In this document: positions 1 to 7,432 of the stretch, one piece after another
How positions within the stretch are numbered: the stretch's first letter is position 1
Layout: each line of letters starts with the position of its first letter
Assembly (NCBI GenBank): GCA_035642095.1
Contig: DASQTB010000010.1
Coordinates: forward strand, 1-11,323
Reading direction: 5' to 3'
Length of the DNA: 11,323 nt
Source: DASQTB01 sp035642095
GTDB lineage: Bacteria > Actinomycetota > UBA4738 > CALAEC01
Notes under the pieces: model-generated
Database searches by the model: none
Told to the model about the DNA's origin: nothing
Seen by the model: only the letters and a program-made list of their open reading frames with translations
Made by a program: the position numbers and the translations under genes

Positions 1-1415
1 CGAAGGTGGCCCGTATGGGCTTCGGAACGAACGACCTCGATCACCGCTCGGGCGGACGGCCCGACGTGCCGGTCGAGGTCGAGCGGGTCGCCGCCGCGGG
101 GATGCCAGTGACCTACGCCGACGTGGAGCGGGCCTCGACCATCATCGTGATCGGCCTGGACACCAGGGAAGAGCTTCCCATCCTCCACCTGCGGATCCGG
201 AAGGCCGTGCGGGAGCACGGCGCCAAGGTCTTCGTGGTCCATCCCCGCCGCACCGCGCTGGGCCCGGTGGCGGAGCACATCCCCTGCCCTCCCGGTGGGG
301 AGGCCGACGTCCTCGAGCAGCTGGCCACCGCCCACGGCCGGGACACGCCGCCCGGACGAGCGGCCGACGCCCTCGACGAGGCCCGGGAGTCGGCGGTGGT
401 GCTGGCCGGGCCGCGGTTGGCCGGCAGCGTCGGCGCCGTGTCGATGGCGGTCAGCCTGGCCCGGAGCATCGGGGCCCGGTTCGCGTTCCTTCCCCGGCGA
501 GCGGGGGATCGAGGCGCCCTTCGAGCCGGGGTCCACCCGGCCCTGTTGCCGGGCGGCCGGCTCCTCCGAGACCCCTCCGAGCGGGGCGAGGTCGAGAGGA
601 TCTGGGGGGGAAACGTTCCGGCGGAGCCGGGCCGGGACGTCGACGGAATCCTGGCCGCGGCGGCGGGGAGGGAGCTCGACGTCCTCTATCTGATCGGCGC
701 GGATCCCCTGACCGATTTCCCCGACGCCGAGCTGGCCCGACGGGCGCTGGGGAACGTGCCGTTCCTGGTGGTCCAGGACGTGACGCTGGGCGAGTACCGG
801 GGGATGGCCGACGCGGTCCTTCCGGCGTCGGCGTATCTCGAGAAGGAGGGCCACTTCACCGACTGGGAGGGGCGGGGCCAGCGCATCAGCCCGGTCCGGG
901 CGCCGATCGGGCTCGCTCGCTCCGACTGGCAGATCTTCCAGGAGCTCTCCGAGGTGGTCGGTGCGGACATGGGTTTCTCCACCTTGGAGACGCTCCACGA
1001 CGAGATGGGGTCGCTGCTCTCGGGCCGCGACGCGGCGCTCCACGCGGGGCCCAGTCGCAGGGAGCCCGGCCCGGTCGAGGGCCTGATCCTCTTCAGCTAC
1101 CCCCTGCTCGTCGACGAAGGCCGCCTCTCCGCCGACGCGACCGAGCTCAAGGCGGCGCTGGGCCAGGAGCCGTTCCTGGAGATGCATCCCGACGACGCGT
1201 CCCGGCTCGGTGTCGACGACGGCGCCATCGTCCGGGTCGCCACGGAGCGGGCCGAGGTCGAGCTCCCCGTCCGGGTGACCGATGGCGTGGCCCAGGGGGC
1301 GATCTTCGTGCCGTGGAACCAGCCCGGGCTACGGGCCAACGCCCTGTTCGGGGGGACGACGCGGATCGGGGCCACGGTCGAGCCAGCCGGAGAGCGGCAG
1401 GAGGCGGCCTCCTGA
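1..1415 (+). CDS. nuoG: NADH-quinone oxidoreductase subunit G, C-terminal part (5' end outside window)
   Basis: NuoG is the large peripheral-arm subunit of complex I and passes electrons through iron-sulfur clusters from the NADH module toward the quinone site. Only the last 470 codons are present; the first full codon is at base 3 and the frame is open to the window edge. The N-terminal ferredoxin-like part with its Fe-S ligands lies upstream. The visible part is the molybdopterin-oxidoreductase fold. The opening residues GTNDLDH match the family pattern GTND(I/V)D. A conserved block around bases 760-890 (QDVTLGEY, ADAVLP, EKEGHFTDWEGRGQ) follows. A C-terminal dinucleotide-binding-like beta domain lies around bases 1150-1340 (HPDDASRLGVDDGAIVRV, FVPWNQPG). 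The Met codon at base 18 is internal, not a start. The stop overlaps the nuoH start as TGATG. Identity is firm; what lies upstream cannot be seen. Confidence 0.95.
   Translation, partial: KVARMGFGTNDLDHRSGGRPDVPVEVERVAAAGMPVTYADVERASTIIVIGLDTREELPILHLRIRKAVREHGAKVFVVHPRRTALGPVAEHIPCPPGGEADVLEQLATAHGRDTPPGRAADALDEARESAVVLAGPRLAGSVGAVSMAVSLARSIGARFAFLPRRAGDRGALRAGVHPALLPGGRLLRDPSERGEVERIWGGNVPAEPGRDVDGILAAAAGRELDVLYLIGADPLTDFPDAELARRALGNVPFLVVQDVTLGEYRGMADAVLPASAYLEKEGHFTDWEGRGQRISPVRAPIGLARSDWQIFQELSEVVGADMGFSTLETLHDEMGSLLSGRDAALHAGPSRREPGPVEGLILFSYPLLVDEGRLSADATELKAALGQEPFLEMHPDDASRLGVDDGAIVRVATERAEVELPVRVTDGVAQGAIFVPWNQPGLRANALFGGTTRIGATVEPAGERQEAAS
1399..1404 (+). promoter_or_regulatory. 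Ribosome binding site of nuoH
   Basis: A perfect AGGAGG lies 10 nt before the ATG at 1415, inside the end of nuoG. It fixes the nuoH start at the ATG that overlaps the nuoG stop. The in-frame GTG 34 codons upstream (1313) would add a low-complexity, Arg/Gly-rich leader unlike any NuoH. Confidence 0.8.
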
Positions 1416-2560
1416 TGGATTGGGTCGACTGGATCCTCCTGGTGATCCGGGTCGGCCTGGTCTTCGTGGTCCTCCTGGCCTCCGTCATGGTGGTCATCTG
1501 GGCCGAACGGAAGATCGTGGCCGACATGCAGACCCGGCTGGGCCCCCGGCGGGCCGGCCCGTTCGGGGTCCTGATCACCCTGGCCGACGGCATCAAGCTG
1601 TTCTTCAAGGAGGGGATCACTCCCGCGAGCGCAGAGCGACCGGTGTACGCCCTGGCGCCGATCATGTCCCTGATCCCGGCCGTCCTGGCCTTCGCCGTGG
1701 TCCCCTTCGGGACCGGGGTCGAGCTGTTCGGGAGGAGGATCCCCTTCCAGATCGCCGACCTCAACATCGGGATCCTGTTCTTCCTGGCGATGGGATCCCT
1801 GGCCATCTACGGCATCGTGCTGGGAGGATGGTCGTCGGGATCGGTCTATCCACTCCTGGGGAGCATCCGGTCGAGCGCCCAGATGATCTCGTACGAGGTC
1901 GGGCTCGGCCTGGCCGTCGCCGCCGTGCTCATGTACACGGGGACGATGCGGATGTCGGAGATCGTGGCCGCGCAGGAGGGATTCATCCGCATCGGGGAGT
2001 TGCCGGTCTTTCCCCGATGGCTCATCGTCCCGCAGTTCCCCGCGTTCCTGATCTTCGGCTACGCGGCCCTGGCCGAGACGAACCGTCCGCCGTTCGACAT
2101 GCCCGAGGCCGAGGGCGAGCTGGTGGCGGGGTACCACACCGAGTACTCGGGCATCCGATTCGCCATGTTCTTCCTGGCCGAGTACCTCCACCTCATCACG
2201 ATCTCCGCCGTGGCGGTGACGCTGTTCCTCGGCGGCTGGCGCGGACCGATCTTCGACTTCCTGCCGTGGCTGTGGCCGCTCCTGTGGTTCGTGCTGAAGG
2301 TCATCGGCCTCCTGTTCCTGTTCATCTGGATCCGAGCCACGCTCCCCAGGATCCGGTACGACCGGCTGATGAACTTCGGATGGAAGGTCGTCATCCCCGT
2401 GGGGCTGCTGTGGGTGCTGGCCACCGGCGCCATCGTGATCCTTCCCGACGAGATCGGCCGTGATGCGCTGCTCCGGTGGGTGGGGATCGCCGCGGGGGTG
2501 ATGTTGGTCCTCTCGCTGGTGATGCCCTTGTTCACCAGATCGAGGGAGAAGAGCAGGTGA
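1415..2560 (+). CDS. nuoH: NADH-quinone oxidoreductase subunit H
   Basis: NuoH is the membrane subunit that joins the peripheral arm to the pump arm and forms much of the quinone chamber. The 381-residue protein has about eight hydrophobic helices. Family landmarks are ERK (31-33), LADGIKLFFKE (56-66), GGWSSGS (137-143), SAQMISYE (154-161) and the cytoplasmic loop ETNRPPFDMPEAEGELVAGY (221-240), rich in the acidic residues that line the quinone path. The start is the ATG overlapping the nuoG stop (TGATG), preceded by AGGAGG. The 3' end overlaps nuoI by GTGA. The protein is longer than the E. coli homologue (about 325 aa). After the usual last helix it has a polar stretch and a further hydrophobic segment at about 352-373, ending in a basic tail. 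That extension may be an extra helix. Confidence 0.97.
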   Translation: MDWVDWILLVIRVGLVFVVLLASVMVVIWAERKIVADMQTRLGPRRAGPFGVLITLADGIKLFFKEGITPASAERPVYALAPIMSLIPAVLAFAVVPFGTGVELFGRRIPFQIADLNIGILFFLAMGSLAIYGIVLGGWSSGSVYPLLGSIRSSAQMISYEVGLGLAVAAVLMYTGTMRMSEIVAAQEGFIRIGELPVFPRWLIVPQFPAFLIFGYAALAETNRPPFDMPEAEGELVAGYHTEYSGIRFAMFFLAEYLHLITISAVAVTLFLGGWRGPIFDFLPWLWPLLWFVLKVIGLLFLFIWIRATLPRIRYDRLMNFGWKVVIPVGLLWVLATGAIVILPDEIGRDALLRWVGIAAGVMLVLSLVMPLFTRSREKSR

Positions 2561-3018
2561 TCCTGGAGTTCCTCCGCGGGCTGGGGGTCACGTTCCGGCA
2601 GATGTTCCGCCGGCCGGTCACCTCAGCGTACCCGGAGGTGATCAGGCCGCTCCCGCCCCGGTCGCACATCGGCCGTCACCTGCTCAACCGGTACGAGAAC
2701 GGCCTGGAGAAGTGCATCGGGTGCGAGCTGTGCGCGTGGGCCTGTCCCGCCGATGCGATCTACGTCGAGGGAGAGGACAACGAGCCGGATGACCCGATCT
2801 CGGCGGGGGAACGGTACGCCCGGGTGTACCAGATCAATTACCTGCGGTGCATCATGTGCGGCCTGTGCGTCGAGGCCTGTCCCACCCGGGCCCTCACCCT
2901 GACCTCGAACTTCGAGCTCTCCTGGGAGACCCGAGAGGACGCCATCCTGGAGAAGGAGCAGCTGCTCGAGCGGCCGCCACCGCTGGGGACCGCGCCGGGA
3001 ACGGAGCAGGGGGCCTAG
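2557..3018 (+). CDS. nuoI: NADH-quinone oxidoreductase subunit I (2x 4Fe-4S ferredoxin-type)
   Basis: NuoI carries clusters N6a and N6b, which relay electrons from NuoG to N2 in NuoB. The 153-residue protein has two classical 4Fe-4S motifs: CIGCELCAWACP with Cys 53, 56, 59 and 63, and CIMCGLCVEACP with Cys 98, 101, 104 and 108. All eight ligands are intact. The N-terminal 30 residues form the usual amphipathic segment ending in the proline-rich PLPPRSHIGRH. A GTG at 2557 is chosen as start because it overlaps the nuoH stop (GTGA), follows a GAGGGAG purine run at 2542-2548, and leaves a family-sized protein. The open frame extends 27 codons further upstream but only through nuoH sequence. The C-terminal tail after about residue 135 is Pro/Glu-rich and not conserved. 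nuoJ starts 2 nt after the stop. Confidence 0.97.
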   Translation: MILEFLRGLGVTFRQMFRRPVTSAYPEVIRPLPPRSHIGRHLLNRYENGLEKCIGCELCAWACPADAIYVEGEDNEPDDPISAGERYARVYQINYLRCIMCGLCVEACPTRALTLTSNFELSWETREDAILEKEQLLERPPPLGTAPGTEQGA

Positions 3019-3020
3019 GC

Positions 3021-3581
3021 ATGGACCTGGTGGTGTTCTGGGTCGTGGCCCCGGTGAGCGTCGGGGCCGCCGTCCTGATGCTCCTCCAGCGCAACGCGGT
3101 GCTCGCGGCGCTGCTGTTGATCCTCAACCAGTTCACGCTCGCGGTGTTCTTCGTCCTCCTCGACGCCCACTTCCTGGCCGCGGTGCAGGTCATCGTGTAC
3201 GCCGGCGCGATCATGGTCCTGTTCCTGTTCGTGATCATGTTCCTCGGCGTGGATCGGCGAGAGGCGTTGGTCGAGACGATCCGGGGGCAACGGGTGGTGG
3301 CCATCGGGCTGGGGGTTCTCCTGGTTGGAGGGGTAGCTGCCGCCATCGCCTTCGGCGTGGGGCTGTCCGGGCCGCCTGGCCCGCCGCCGGGAGGGGACAA
3401 CGTCCGATCGGTGGCCCGGCTCCTTTTCTCCGACTACGTCTTCCCGTTCGAGTTGACCTCGATCCTGCTCATCGTGGCCGCGGTGGCCGCCATGGTGTTG
3501 GCCAGGCGGAGCGGCCGGGGGCTCTCGGAACCGAAGGACGTGGAGGAGATGTCGCCGCCGGAGCGCGAGGCCCTCCGGTGA
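3021..3581 (+). CDS. nuoJ: NADH-quinone oxidoreductase subunit J
   Basis: NuoJ is a small membrane subunit near the NuoH/NuoK junction, thought to help transmit conformational change to the pumps. The 186-residue protein has about five hydrophobic segments. The hallmark third-helix motif VQVIVYAGAIMVLFLFVIM (55-73), with the conserved Tyr at 60, is intact, followed by LGVDRRE. A short Gly/Pro-rich extracytoplasmic loop (GPPGPPPGG, about 117-125) precedes the last helix, and the C-terminus is charged. The ATG at 3021 lies 2 nt after the nuoI stop and follows an AGGGGG at 3008-3013 with 7 nt spacing. An in-frame extension upstream exists only as a shadow over nuoI. The stop overlaps the nuoK GTG start (GTGA), suggesting coupled translation. 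Confidence 0.96.
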   Translation: MDLVVFWVVAPVSVGAAVLMLLQRNAVLAALLLILNQFTLAVFFVLLDAHFLAAVQVIVYAGAIMVLFLFVIMFLGVDRREALVETIRGQRVVAIGLGVLLVGGVAAAIAFGVGLSGPPGPPPGGDNVRSVARLLFSDYVFPFELTSILLIVAAVAAMVLARRSGRGLSEPKDVEEMSPPEREALR

Positions 3582-3883
3582 GGACACCGATCGGCTATTA
3601 CCTGGTTCTCTCGGCGGTCCTGTTCACGATCGGCACGATCGGCGTCCTGGTCCGGCGGAACGCCCTGGTGATCTTCATGTCGATCGAGCTCCAGCTGAAC
3701 GCGGTCAACCTGTCGCTGATCGCGTTCGCCCGGGAGCTGGGCGAGGTCCGCGGACAGGTCCTGGCCTTCTTCGCCATGGTCGTGGCGGCGGCCGAGGTGG
3801 TGGTCGGTCTGGCCATCATCGTGGCCATCTTCCGCAGGCGCGTGTCCGCCAGCGTCGACGACGTCAACCTCCTCAGATGGTGA
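3578..3883 (+). CDS. nuoK: NADH-quinone oxidoreductase subunit K
   Basis: NuoK is a small antiporter-related (MrpC-like) membrane subunit in the E-channel region of complex I. At 101 residues with three hydrophobic helices it is full length. The two buried glutamates needed for coupling in E. coli (Glu36 and Glu72) correspond to Glu37 in SIELQLNAVNL and Glu73 in MVVAAAEVVVGLA. The C-terminus SASVDDVNLL is a typical NuoK ending. The start is a GTG within the GTGA overlap with nuoJ; a GAGG lies 7 nt upstream. It looks like the canonical-operon type of NuoK. It is followed by the only large non-coding gap in the window. Confidence 0.97.
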   Translation: MRTPIGYYLVLSAVLFTIGTIGVLVRRNALVIFMSIELQLNAVNLSLIAFARELGEVRGQVLAFFAMVVAAAEVVVGLAIIVAIFRRRVSASVDDVNLLRW

Positions 3884-3905
3884 AGCTGTCATCTCACAGC
3901 CGCTG

Positions 3906-3994
3906 CGCGGCGCGGCGTAGGCCGGACGGGTTCCCCGCGAGTCGTCAGCGAGCGGGGTGGCCGGCCAAGGGCAGGCGCCGCGGGTGGAGCCGCG
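3906..3994 (+). repeat. Nested imperfect inverted repeat in the nuoK-nuoL gap
   Basis: The 118 nt between nuoK and nuoL (3884-4001) hold no credible gene. Four pairs of complementary arms nest inside one another. They are CGCGGC (3906-3911) with GCCGCG (3989-3994); CGCGGCG (3911-3917) with CGCCGCG (3976-3982); GGCCGG (3920-3925) with CCGGCC (3961-3966); and CCCCGC (3933-3938) with GCGGGG (3952-3957), leaving a 13-nt loop. The two outermost arms share base 3911, so only one can use it. No T-run follows, so it does not look like a classical terminator. The probable nuoL ribosome binding site sits between the outer arms. Function is unknown, and GC-rich DNA pairs by chance more readily than average. 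Confidence 0.5.
3983..3989 (+). promoter_or_regulatory. Probable ribosome binding site of nuoL
   Basis: GGTGGAG ends 12 nt before the ATG at 4002. The spacing is on the long side, and the site lies in the internal loop of the inverted repeat. It supports the ATG at 4002 over the in-frame GTG at 3957, which would lie inside the palindrome and add 15 residues unlike any NuoL N-terminus. Confidence 0.55.
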
Positions 3995-4001
3995 ATCTCG
4001 G

Positions 4002-5876
4002 ATGACCGACCTCATCTGGCTGGTCCCGGCGCTGCCGCTGGCGGGGGCCGTCCTGCTGATGGTGGCTGGAAGGCCGCTGCGGCGGATCGCCGGGGGACTG
4101 GCGTCGCTGCTCGTCGGCGGGTCGTTCGTCGTGGCGCTGCTGATCTTCATCGACCTCCTCGGCGTCGGCCAGGAGGGGCGGACGACGTCGGTGATGCTCT
4201 TCGAGTGGATCTCGGTGGGCTCCTTGCGGGCGCCCATGGAGCTCCGGGTCGATCCGCTGTCGATGGTCATGGCGCTGACCGTCACCGGCGTCGGGTTCCT
4301 GCTCCACGTCTACTCGATCGACTACATGCACGGTGACCCGCGGTACTCGAGGTATTTCGCGTATCTGAACCTGTTCGTGGTGGCCATGCTGACCCTCGTC
4401 CTGGCGAACAACTTCGTGGTCCTCTACGTCGGCTGGGAGGGCGTCGGCCTGTGCTCGTACCTGCTGATCGCGTTCTGGTTCGAGCGGAAGGTGGCCGCCG
4501 ATGCCGGGAAGAAGGCCTTCATCGTCACCCGCATCGGGGACACCGCCATGCTGATCGGGATCTTCCTGATCTTCTCCACCACGGGGTCCGTCCGGTTCGA
4601 CGAGGTGTTCGGGGCGGCGGGCGGTCTGGCCGGAGCCACGGCCACGGCGATCGCCCTCCTCCTGTTCGCCGGGGCGGTGGGCAAGTCGGCCCAGGTGCCG
4701 CTCCACGTCTGGCTCCCCGACGCCATGGAGGGGCCGACGCCGGTCTCGGCCCTGATCCATGCCGCCACGATGGTCACCGCCGGGGTGTACCTCGTGGTGC
4801 GGACGCATGCCCTGTTCGAGGCGTCGGAGGTGGCCCTGGTCGTGGTGGCCGTGGTCGGGGTGGTCACCGCCCTCTACGCCGGACTCTCGGCCATCGGCCA
4901 GGACGACCTGAAGCGAGTCCTGGCGTACTCGACCATCAGCCAGCTGGGCTACATGTTCCTGGCCGCCGGTGTGGGGGCGTACGCCGTGGCCATCTTCCAC
5001 CTCGTGGCCCACGCCTTCTTCAAGGCGCTGCTCTTCCTGGCCGCCGGGAGCGTGATGCACGCCACCGACGGAGTCATCGACATGACCCTGCTGGGAGGCC
5101 TCCGGAGGCGGATGCCGCTCACCGCGGGCGCGTTCGCCGTCGGAGGGCTGGCCCTGGCGGGGATCCCTCTGTTCGCCGGCTTCTTCAGCAAGGACCAGAT
5201 CCTCGGTGCCGCCTACGAGGCCGGTCGCACTGGGCTGTGGATCGGTGGGCTGCTGGCGGCGTTCCTCACGGCGTTCTACATCGCCCGGGCGTACGCCATG
5301 ACCTTCGAGGGAAGGCTTCGGTCTGATCTCCATCCCCACGAGGCGCCCGTCCTGATGGCCGCGCCGATGGGGGTGCTGGCCGCGCTGACCGTGCTCGGGG
5401 GGCTGCTCGGCGCATCCGTGGAGAGCGGTCGGATCCAGCGGTTCCTGGAGCCGGTGGTCGGTCGGGCGGAGCAGACGGCAGGGGGTGGCCTCTCGGAGCT
5501 CGGGCTATCGGTGATCGCCACGGCCGTGGCCCTGGTCGGTCTGGCCCTCGGCTGGCTGGTGTACGGCTCCGGTCGGGTCGACTGGGGGCGACTTCGCCAG
5601 CGGTTCTCGAGACCGAAGCGGGCCCTGGCCAACGGGCTCTACGTGGACGCCCTGTACGGCCGGGGGCTGGTCCTTCCCGGCAAGGCGGCGGCGTCGTTCG
5701 TAGCGTATGGCGTCGACGCCAAGGTGATCGACGGAGCGGCCAACGGCCTGGGTCGGGTGGTGAGCGGGCTGGCGGCGGCCGGCCGGAGGCTCCAGACGGG
5801 ACTGGTCCGGACCTACGCCCTGGCCTTTCTGCTGGGCGCCGTGGCCCTGGTGGTGGTCCTGGCGGTGCGGTCGTGA
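4002..5876 (+). CDS. nuoL: NADH-quinone oxidoreductase subunit L (antiporter-like proton pump)
   Basis: NuoL is the distal proton-pumping subunit of complex I and carries the long lateral helix along the membrane arm. The 624-residue protein is close to the E. coli length (613). The charged residues of the proton path are conserved: Glu146 in VGWEGVGLCSY, Asp180 in RIGDTAM, Lys228 in GKSAQVPLHVWLPD, His253, Lys341 in HAFFKALLFL and Lys397 in FFSKDQIL. These match E. coli Glu144, Asp178, Lys229, His254, Lys342 and Lys399. The C-terminal third has the lateral-helix features YVDALYGRG and LQTGLVRTYAL. The ATG at 4002 gives the usual short leader MTDLIWLVPALPLAGA. It lies 118 nt after nuoK, unlike its tightly packed neighbours, and ends with a GTGA overlap into nuoM. 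Confidence 0.98.
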   Translation: MTDLIWLVPALPLAGAVLLMVAGRPLRRIAGGLASLLVGGSFVVALLIFIDLLGVGQEGRTTSVMLFEWISVGSLRAPMELRVDPLSMVMALTVTGVGFLLHVYSIDYMHGDPRYSRYFAYLNLFVVAMLTLVLANNFVVLYVGWEGVGLCSYLLIAFWFERKVAADAGKKAFIVTRIGDTAMLIGIFLIFSTTGSVRFDEVFGAAGGLAGATATAIALLLFAGAVGKSAQVPLHVWLPDAMEGPTPVSALIHAATMVTAGVYLVVRTHALFEASEVALVVVAVVGVVTALYAGLSAIGQDDLKRVLAYSTISQLGYMFLAAGVGAYAVAIFHLVAHAFFKALLFLAAGSVMHATDGVIDMTLLGGLRRRMPLTAGAFAVGGLALAGIPLFAGFFSKDQILGAAYEAGRTGLWIGGLLAAFLTAFYIARAYAMTFEGRLRSDLHPHEAPVLMAAPMGVLAALTVLGGLLGASVESGRIQRFLEPVVGRAEQTAGGGLSELGLSVIATAVALVGLALGWLVYGSGRVDWGRLRQRFSRPKRALANGLYVDALYGRGLVLPGKAAASFVAYGVDAKVIDGAANGLGRVVSGLAAAGRRLQTGLVRTYALAFLLGAVALVVVLAVRS

Positions 5877-7432
5877 CCGGGTTTCCCTGGCTGACCGTGA
5901 CGGTGTTCGTCCCCCTGGCCGGGGCCATCCTTCTGCTGGCCGCGGTGCCGCTGCCCCGGCGACGCCCCGAGGCGGGCGGCTTCTCGAGCGACGCCCCCTG
6001 GCGATGGTGGGCCCTCCTGGTGTCGATCGTGACGTTCGGTCTCTCGCTGGGCATCCTGGGCGAGTTCGACGGCACCGGAGCCGGCTTCCAGCTCGTCGAG
6101 GAGGCCTCGTGGGTCGGACCGCTGAACTTCCGGTACGTCCTCGGGGTCGATGGCATCAGCCTGTTCATGGTCCTCCTGACCACGTTCCTGATGCCGCTGG
6201 CCATCCTGGCGTCATGGAGGGTCGACCGGCAGGTCCCCTACTTCATGGCATCGCTCCTGGTCCTTGAGTCGGTCATGCTGGGCACGTTCCTCGCCCTCGA
6301 CCTGCTGCTGTTCTTCGTGTTCTTCGAGGCCGTGCTGTTCCCCATGTATCTGGTCATCGGGATCTGGGGGACGGGACGGCGCGTCTACGCGGCGGTGAAG
6401 TTCTTCCTGTTCACGATGGCCGGCTCGGCCCTGCTCCTGGTGGCCATCCTGTTCCTGTACGCGCGATCGGGAACGGTCCTCGGCCAGCCGACCTTCGATC
6501 TCCGTGACCTGATCGGGCTGGAGCTTCCCGCCGTGACCGCCCGGCTGTTGTTCCTGGCCTTCTTCGTGGCCTTCGCCGTGAAGGTGCCCCTGTTCCCGCT
6601 ACACACCTGGCTCCCCGACGCGCACACCGAGGCTCCCACCGCCGGGTCCGTGATCCTGGCCGGGGTGCTGCTGAAGATCGGAGCGTATGGGCTGATCCGG
6701 TTCAACCTCACGTTGTTCCCCGATGCGTCCGCCTATTTCCGGGGCTTCGTATCGGTGCTGGCCGTGATCGGCATCGTGTACGGCGCCGTGGTGGCCCTGA
6801 TCCAGACCGACGTGAAGCGGCTGGTGGCCTACTCGAGCGTCTCCCACCTCGGGTTCGTGGTGCTGGGCACCTTCGCCGGGACGATCCAGGGCCTGTCCGG
6901 CGGGGTCATCCAGATGGTGAACCACGGGTTGTCCACGGGGGCCCTGTTCCTGGTGGTGGGGATGCTGTACGAGCGGACCCACACCCGGGACCTCGCACGG
7001 CTCGGAGGGCTGGGGACCCGGGTCCCCGTGCTGGCCGGATTCTTCCTGATCGTGGCGCTGTCCTCGCTTGGCCTCCCCGGCCTGAACGGCTTCGTCGGTG
7101 AGTTCCTCATCCTGGTGGGGACGTTCGACGTTGCCCGGGTCCTGGCCATCGTCGGCGCCGCCGGGGTCGTGCTCTCGGCGATCTACCTCCTGTGGGCGTA
7201 CCAGCGGACGATGCAGGGTCCGCCGGCAACCGATCTCTCGCCGGGGCCGGACGTGACCCCCCGCGAGTACGCGGTGCTGATCCCGGTGGTTGCGGCCATC
7301 GTGGCCATCGGGATCTACCCCAAGCCGCTGCTCGATCGGATCGGGCCGTCCGCAGGGCGCCACGCCGAGCTGATCCGGGTCGAAGCCGACTCGGCCTCGC
7401 CGGTTCAGGCGGCCACCGGAGGGGGCGAGTAG
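5873..7432 (+). CDS. nuoM: NADH-quinone oxidoreductase subunit M (antiporter-like proton pump)
   Basis: NuoM is the middle of the three antiporter-like proton pumps. The 519-residue protein is of normal length with about 14 hydrophobic helices. Key residues are Glu152 in VFFEAVLFPMY, Lys237 in AVKVPLFPLHTWLPDAH and Lys268 in VLLKIGAYGLIR, matching E. coli Glu144, Lys234 and Lys265. The motif VKRLVAYSSVSHLGFV and the SLGLPGLNGFVGEF segment near the broken second half are also typical. The start is the GTG within the GTGA overlap with nuoL. No strong ribosome binding site is visible in front of it, so translation probably depends on ribosomes finishing nuoL. The stop TAG directly abuts the nuoN start. 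Confidence 0.98.
   Translation: MTGFPWLTVTVFVPLAGAILLLAAVPLPRRRPEAGGFSSDAPWRWWALLVSIVTFGLSLGILGEFDGTGAGFQLVEEASWVGPLNFRYVLGVDGISLFMVLLTTFLMPLAILASWRVDRQVPYFMASLLVLESVMLGTFLALDLLLFFVFFEAVLFPMYLVIGIWGTGRRVYAAVKFFLFTMAGSALLLVAILFLYARSGTVLGQPTFDLRDLIGLELPAVTARLLFLAFFVAFAVKVPLFPLHTWLPDAHTEAPTAGSVILAGVLLKIGAYGLIRFNLTLFPDASAYFRGFVSVLAVIGIVYGAVVALIQTDVKRLVAYSSVSHLGFVVLGTFAGTIQGLSGGVIQMVNHGLSTGALFLVVGMLYERTHTRDLARLGGLGTRVPVLAGFFLIVALSSLGLPGLNGFVGEFLILVGTFDVARVLAIVGAAGVVLSAIYLLWAYQRTMQGPPATDLSPGPDVTPREYAVLIPVVAAIVAIGIYPKPLLDRIGPSAGRHAELIRVEADSASPVQAATGGGE

Noticed and set aside
1097..2191. 364-codon minus-strand frame opposite nuoG/nuoH
   Set aside because: Low-complexity, highly charged product spanning two confident plus-strand genes; a GC-skew shadow.
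3920..3966. Intrinsic terminator ending the nuoK transcript
   Set aside because: The hairpin is strong, but no T-run follows and nuoL, M and N continue the same complex directly downstream, so full termination would make little sense.
3957..4001. In-frame GTG giving nuoL 15 more residues
   Set aside because: The added residues do not resemble NuoL N-termini, the GTG lies within the palindrome, and the ATG at 4002 starts exactly where family similarity begins.
4451..5326. Long alternative plus-strand frame inside nuoL (and similar frames inside nuoH, nuoN and the polyprenyl synthase gene)
   Set aside because: Arg/Gly/Pro-rich out-of-frame readings of real genes; no family features and no ribosome binding sites.
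3945..5339. 464-codon open frame on the minus strand opposite nuoL
   Set aside because: Its product is rich in His, Arg, Gly, Gln, Glu and Asp with no domain, as expected from the antisense of a GC-rich membrane-protein gene. nuoL on the plus strand is fully conserved.
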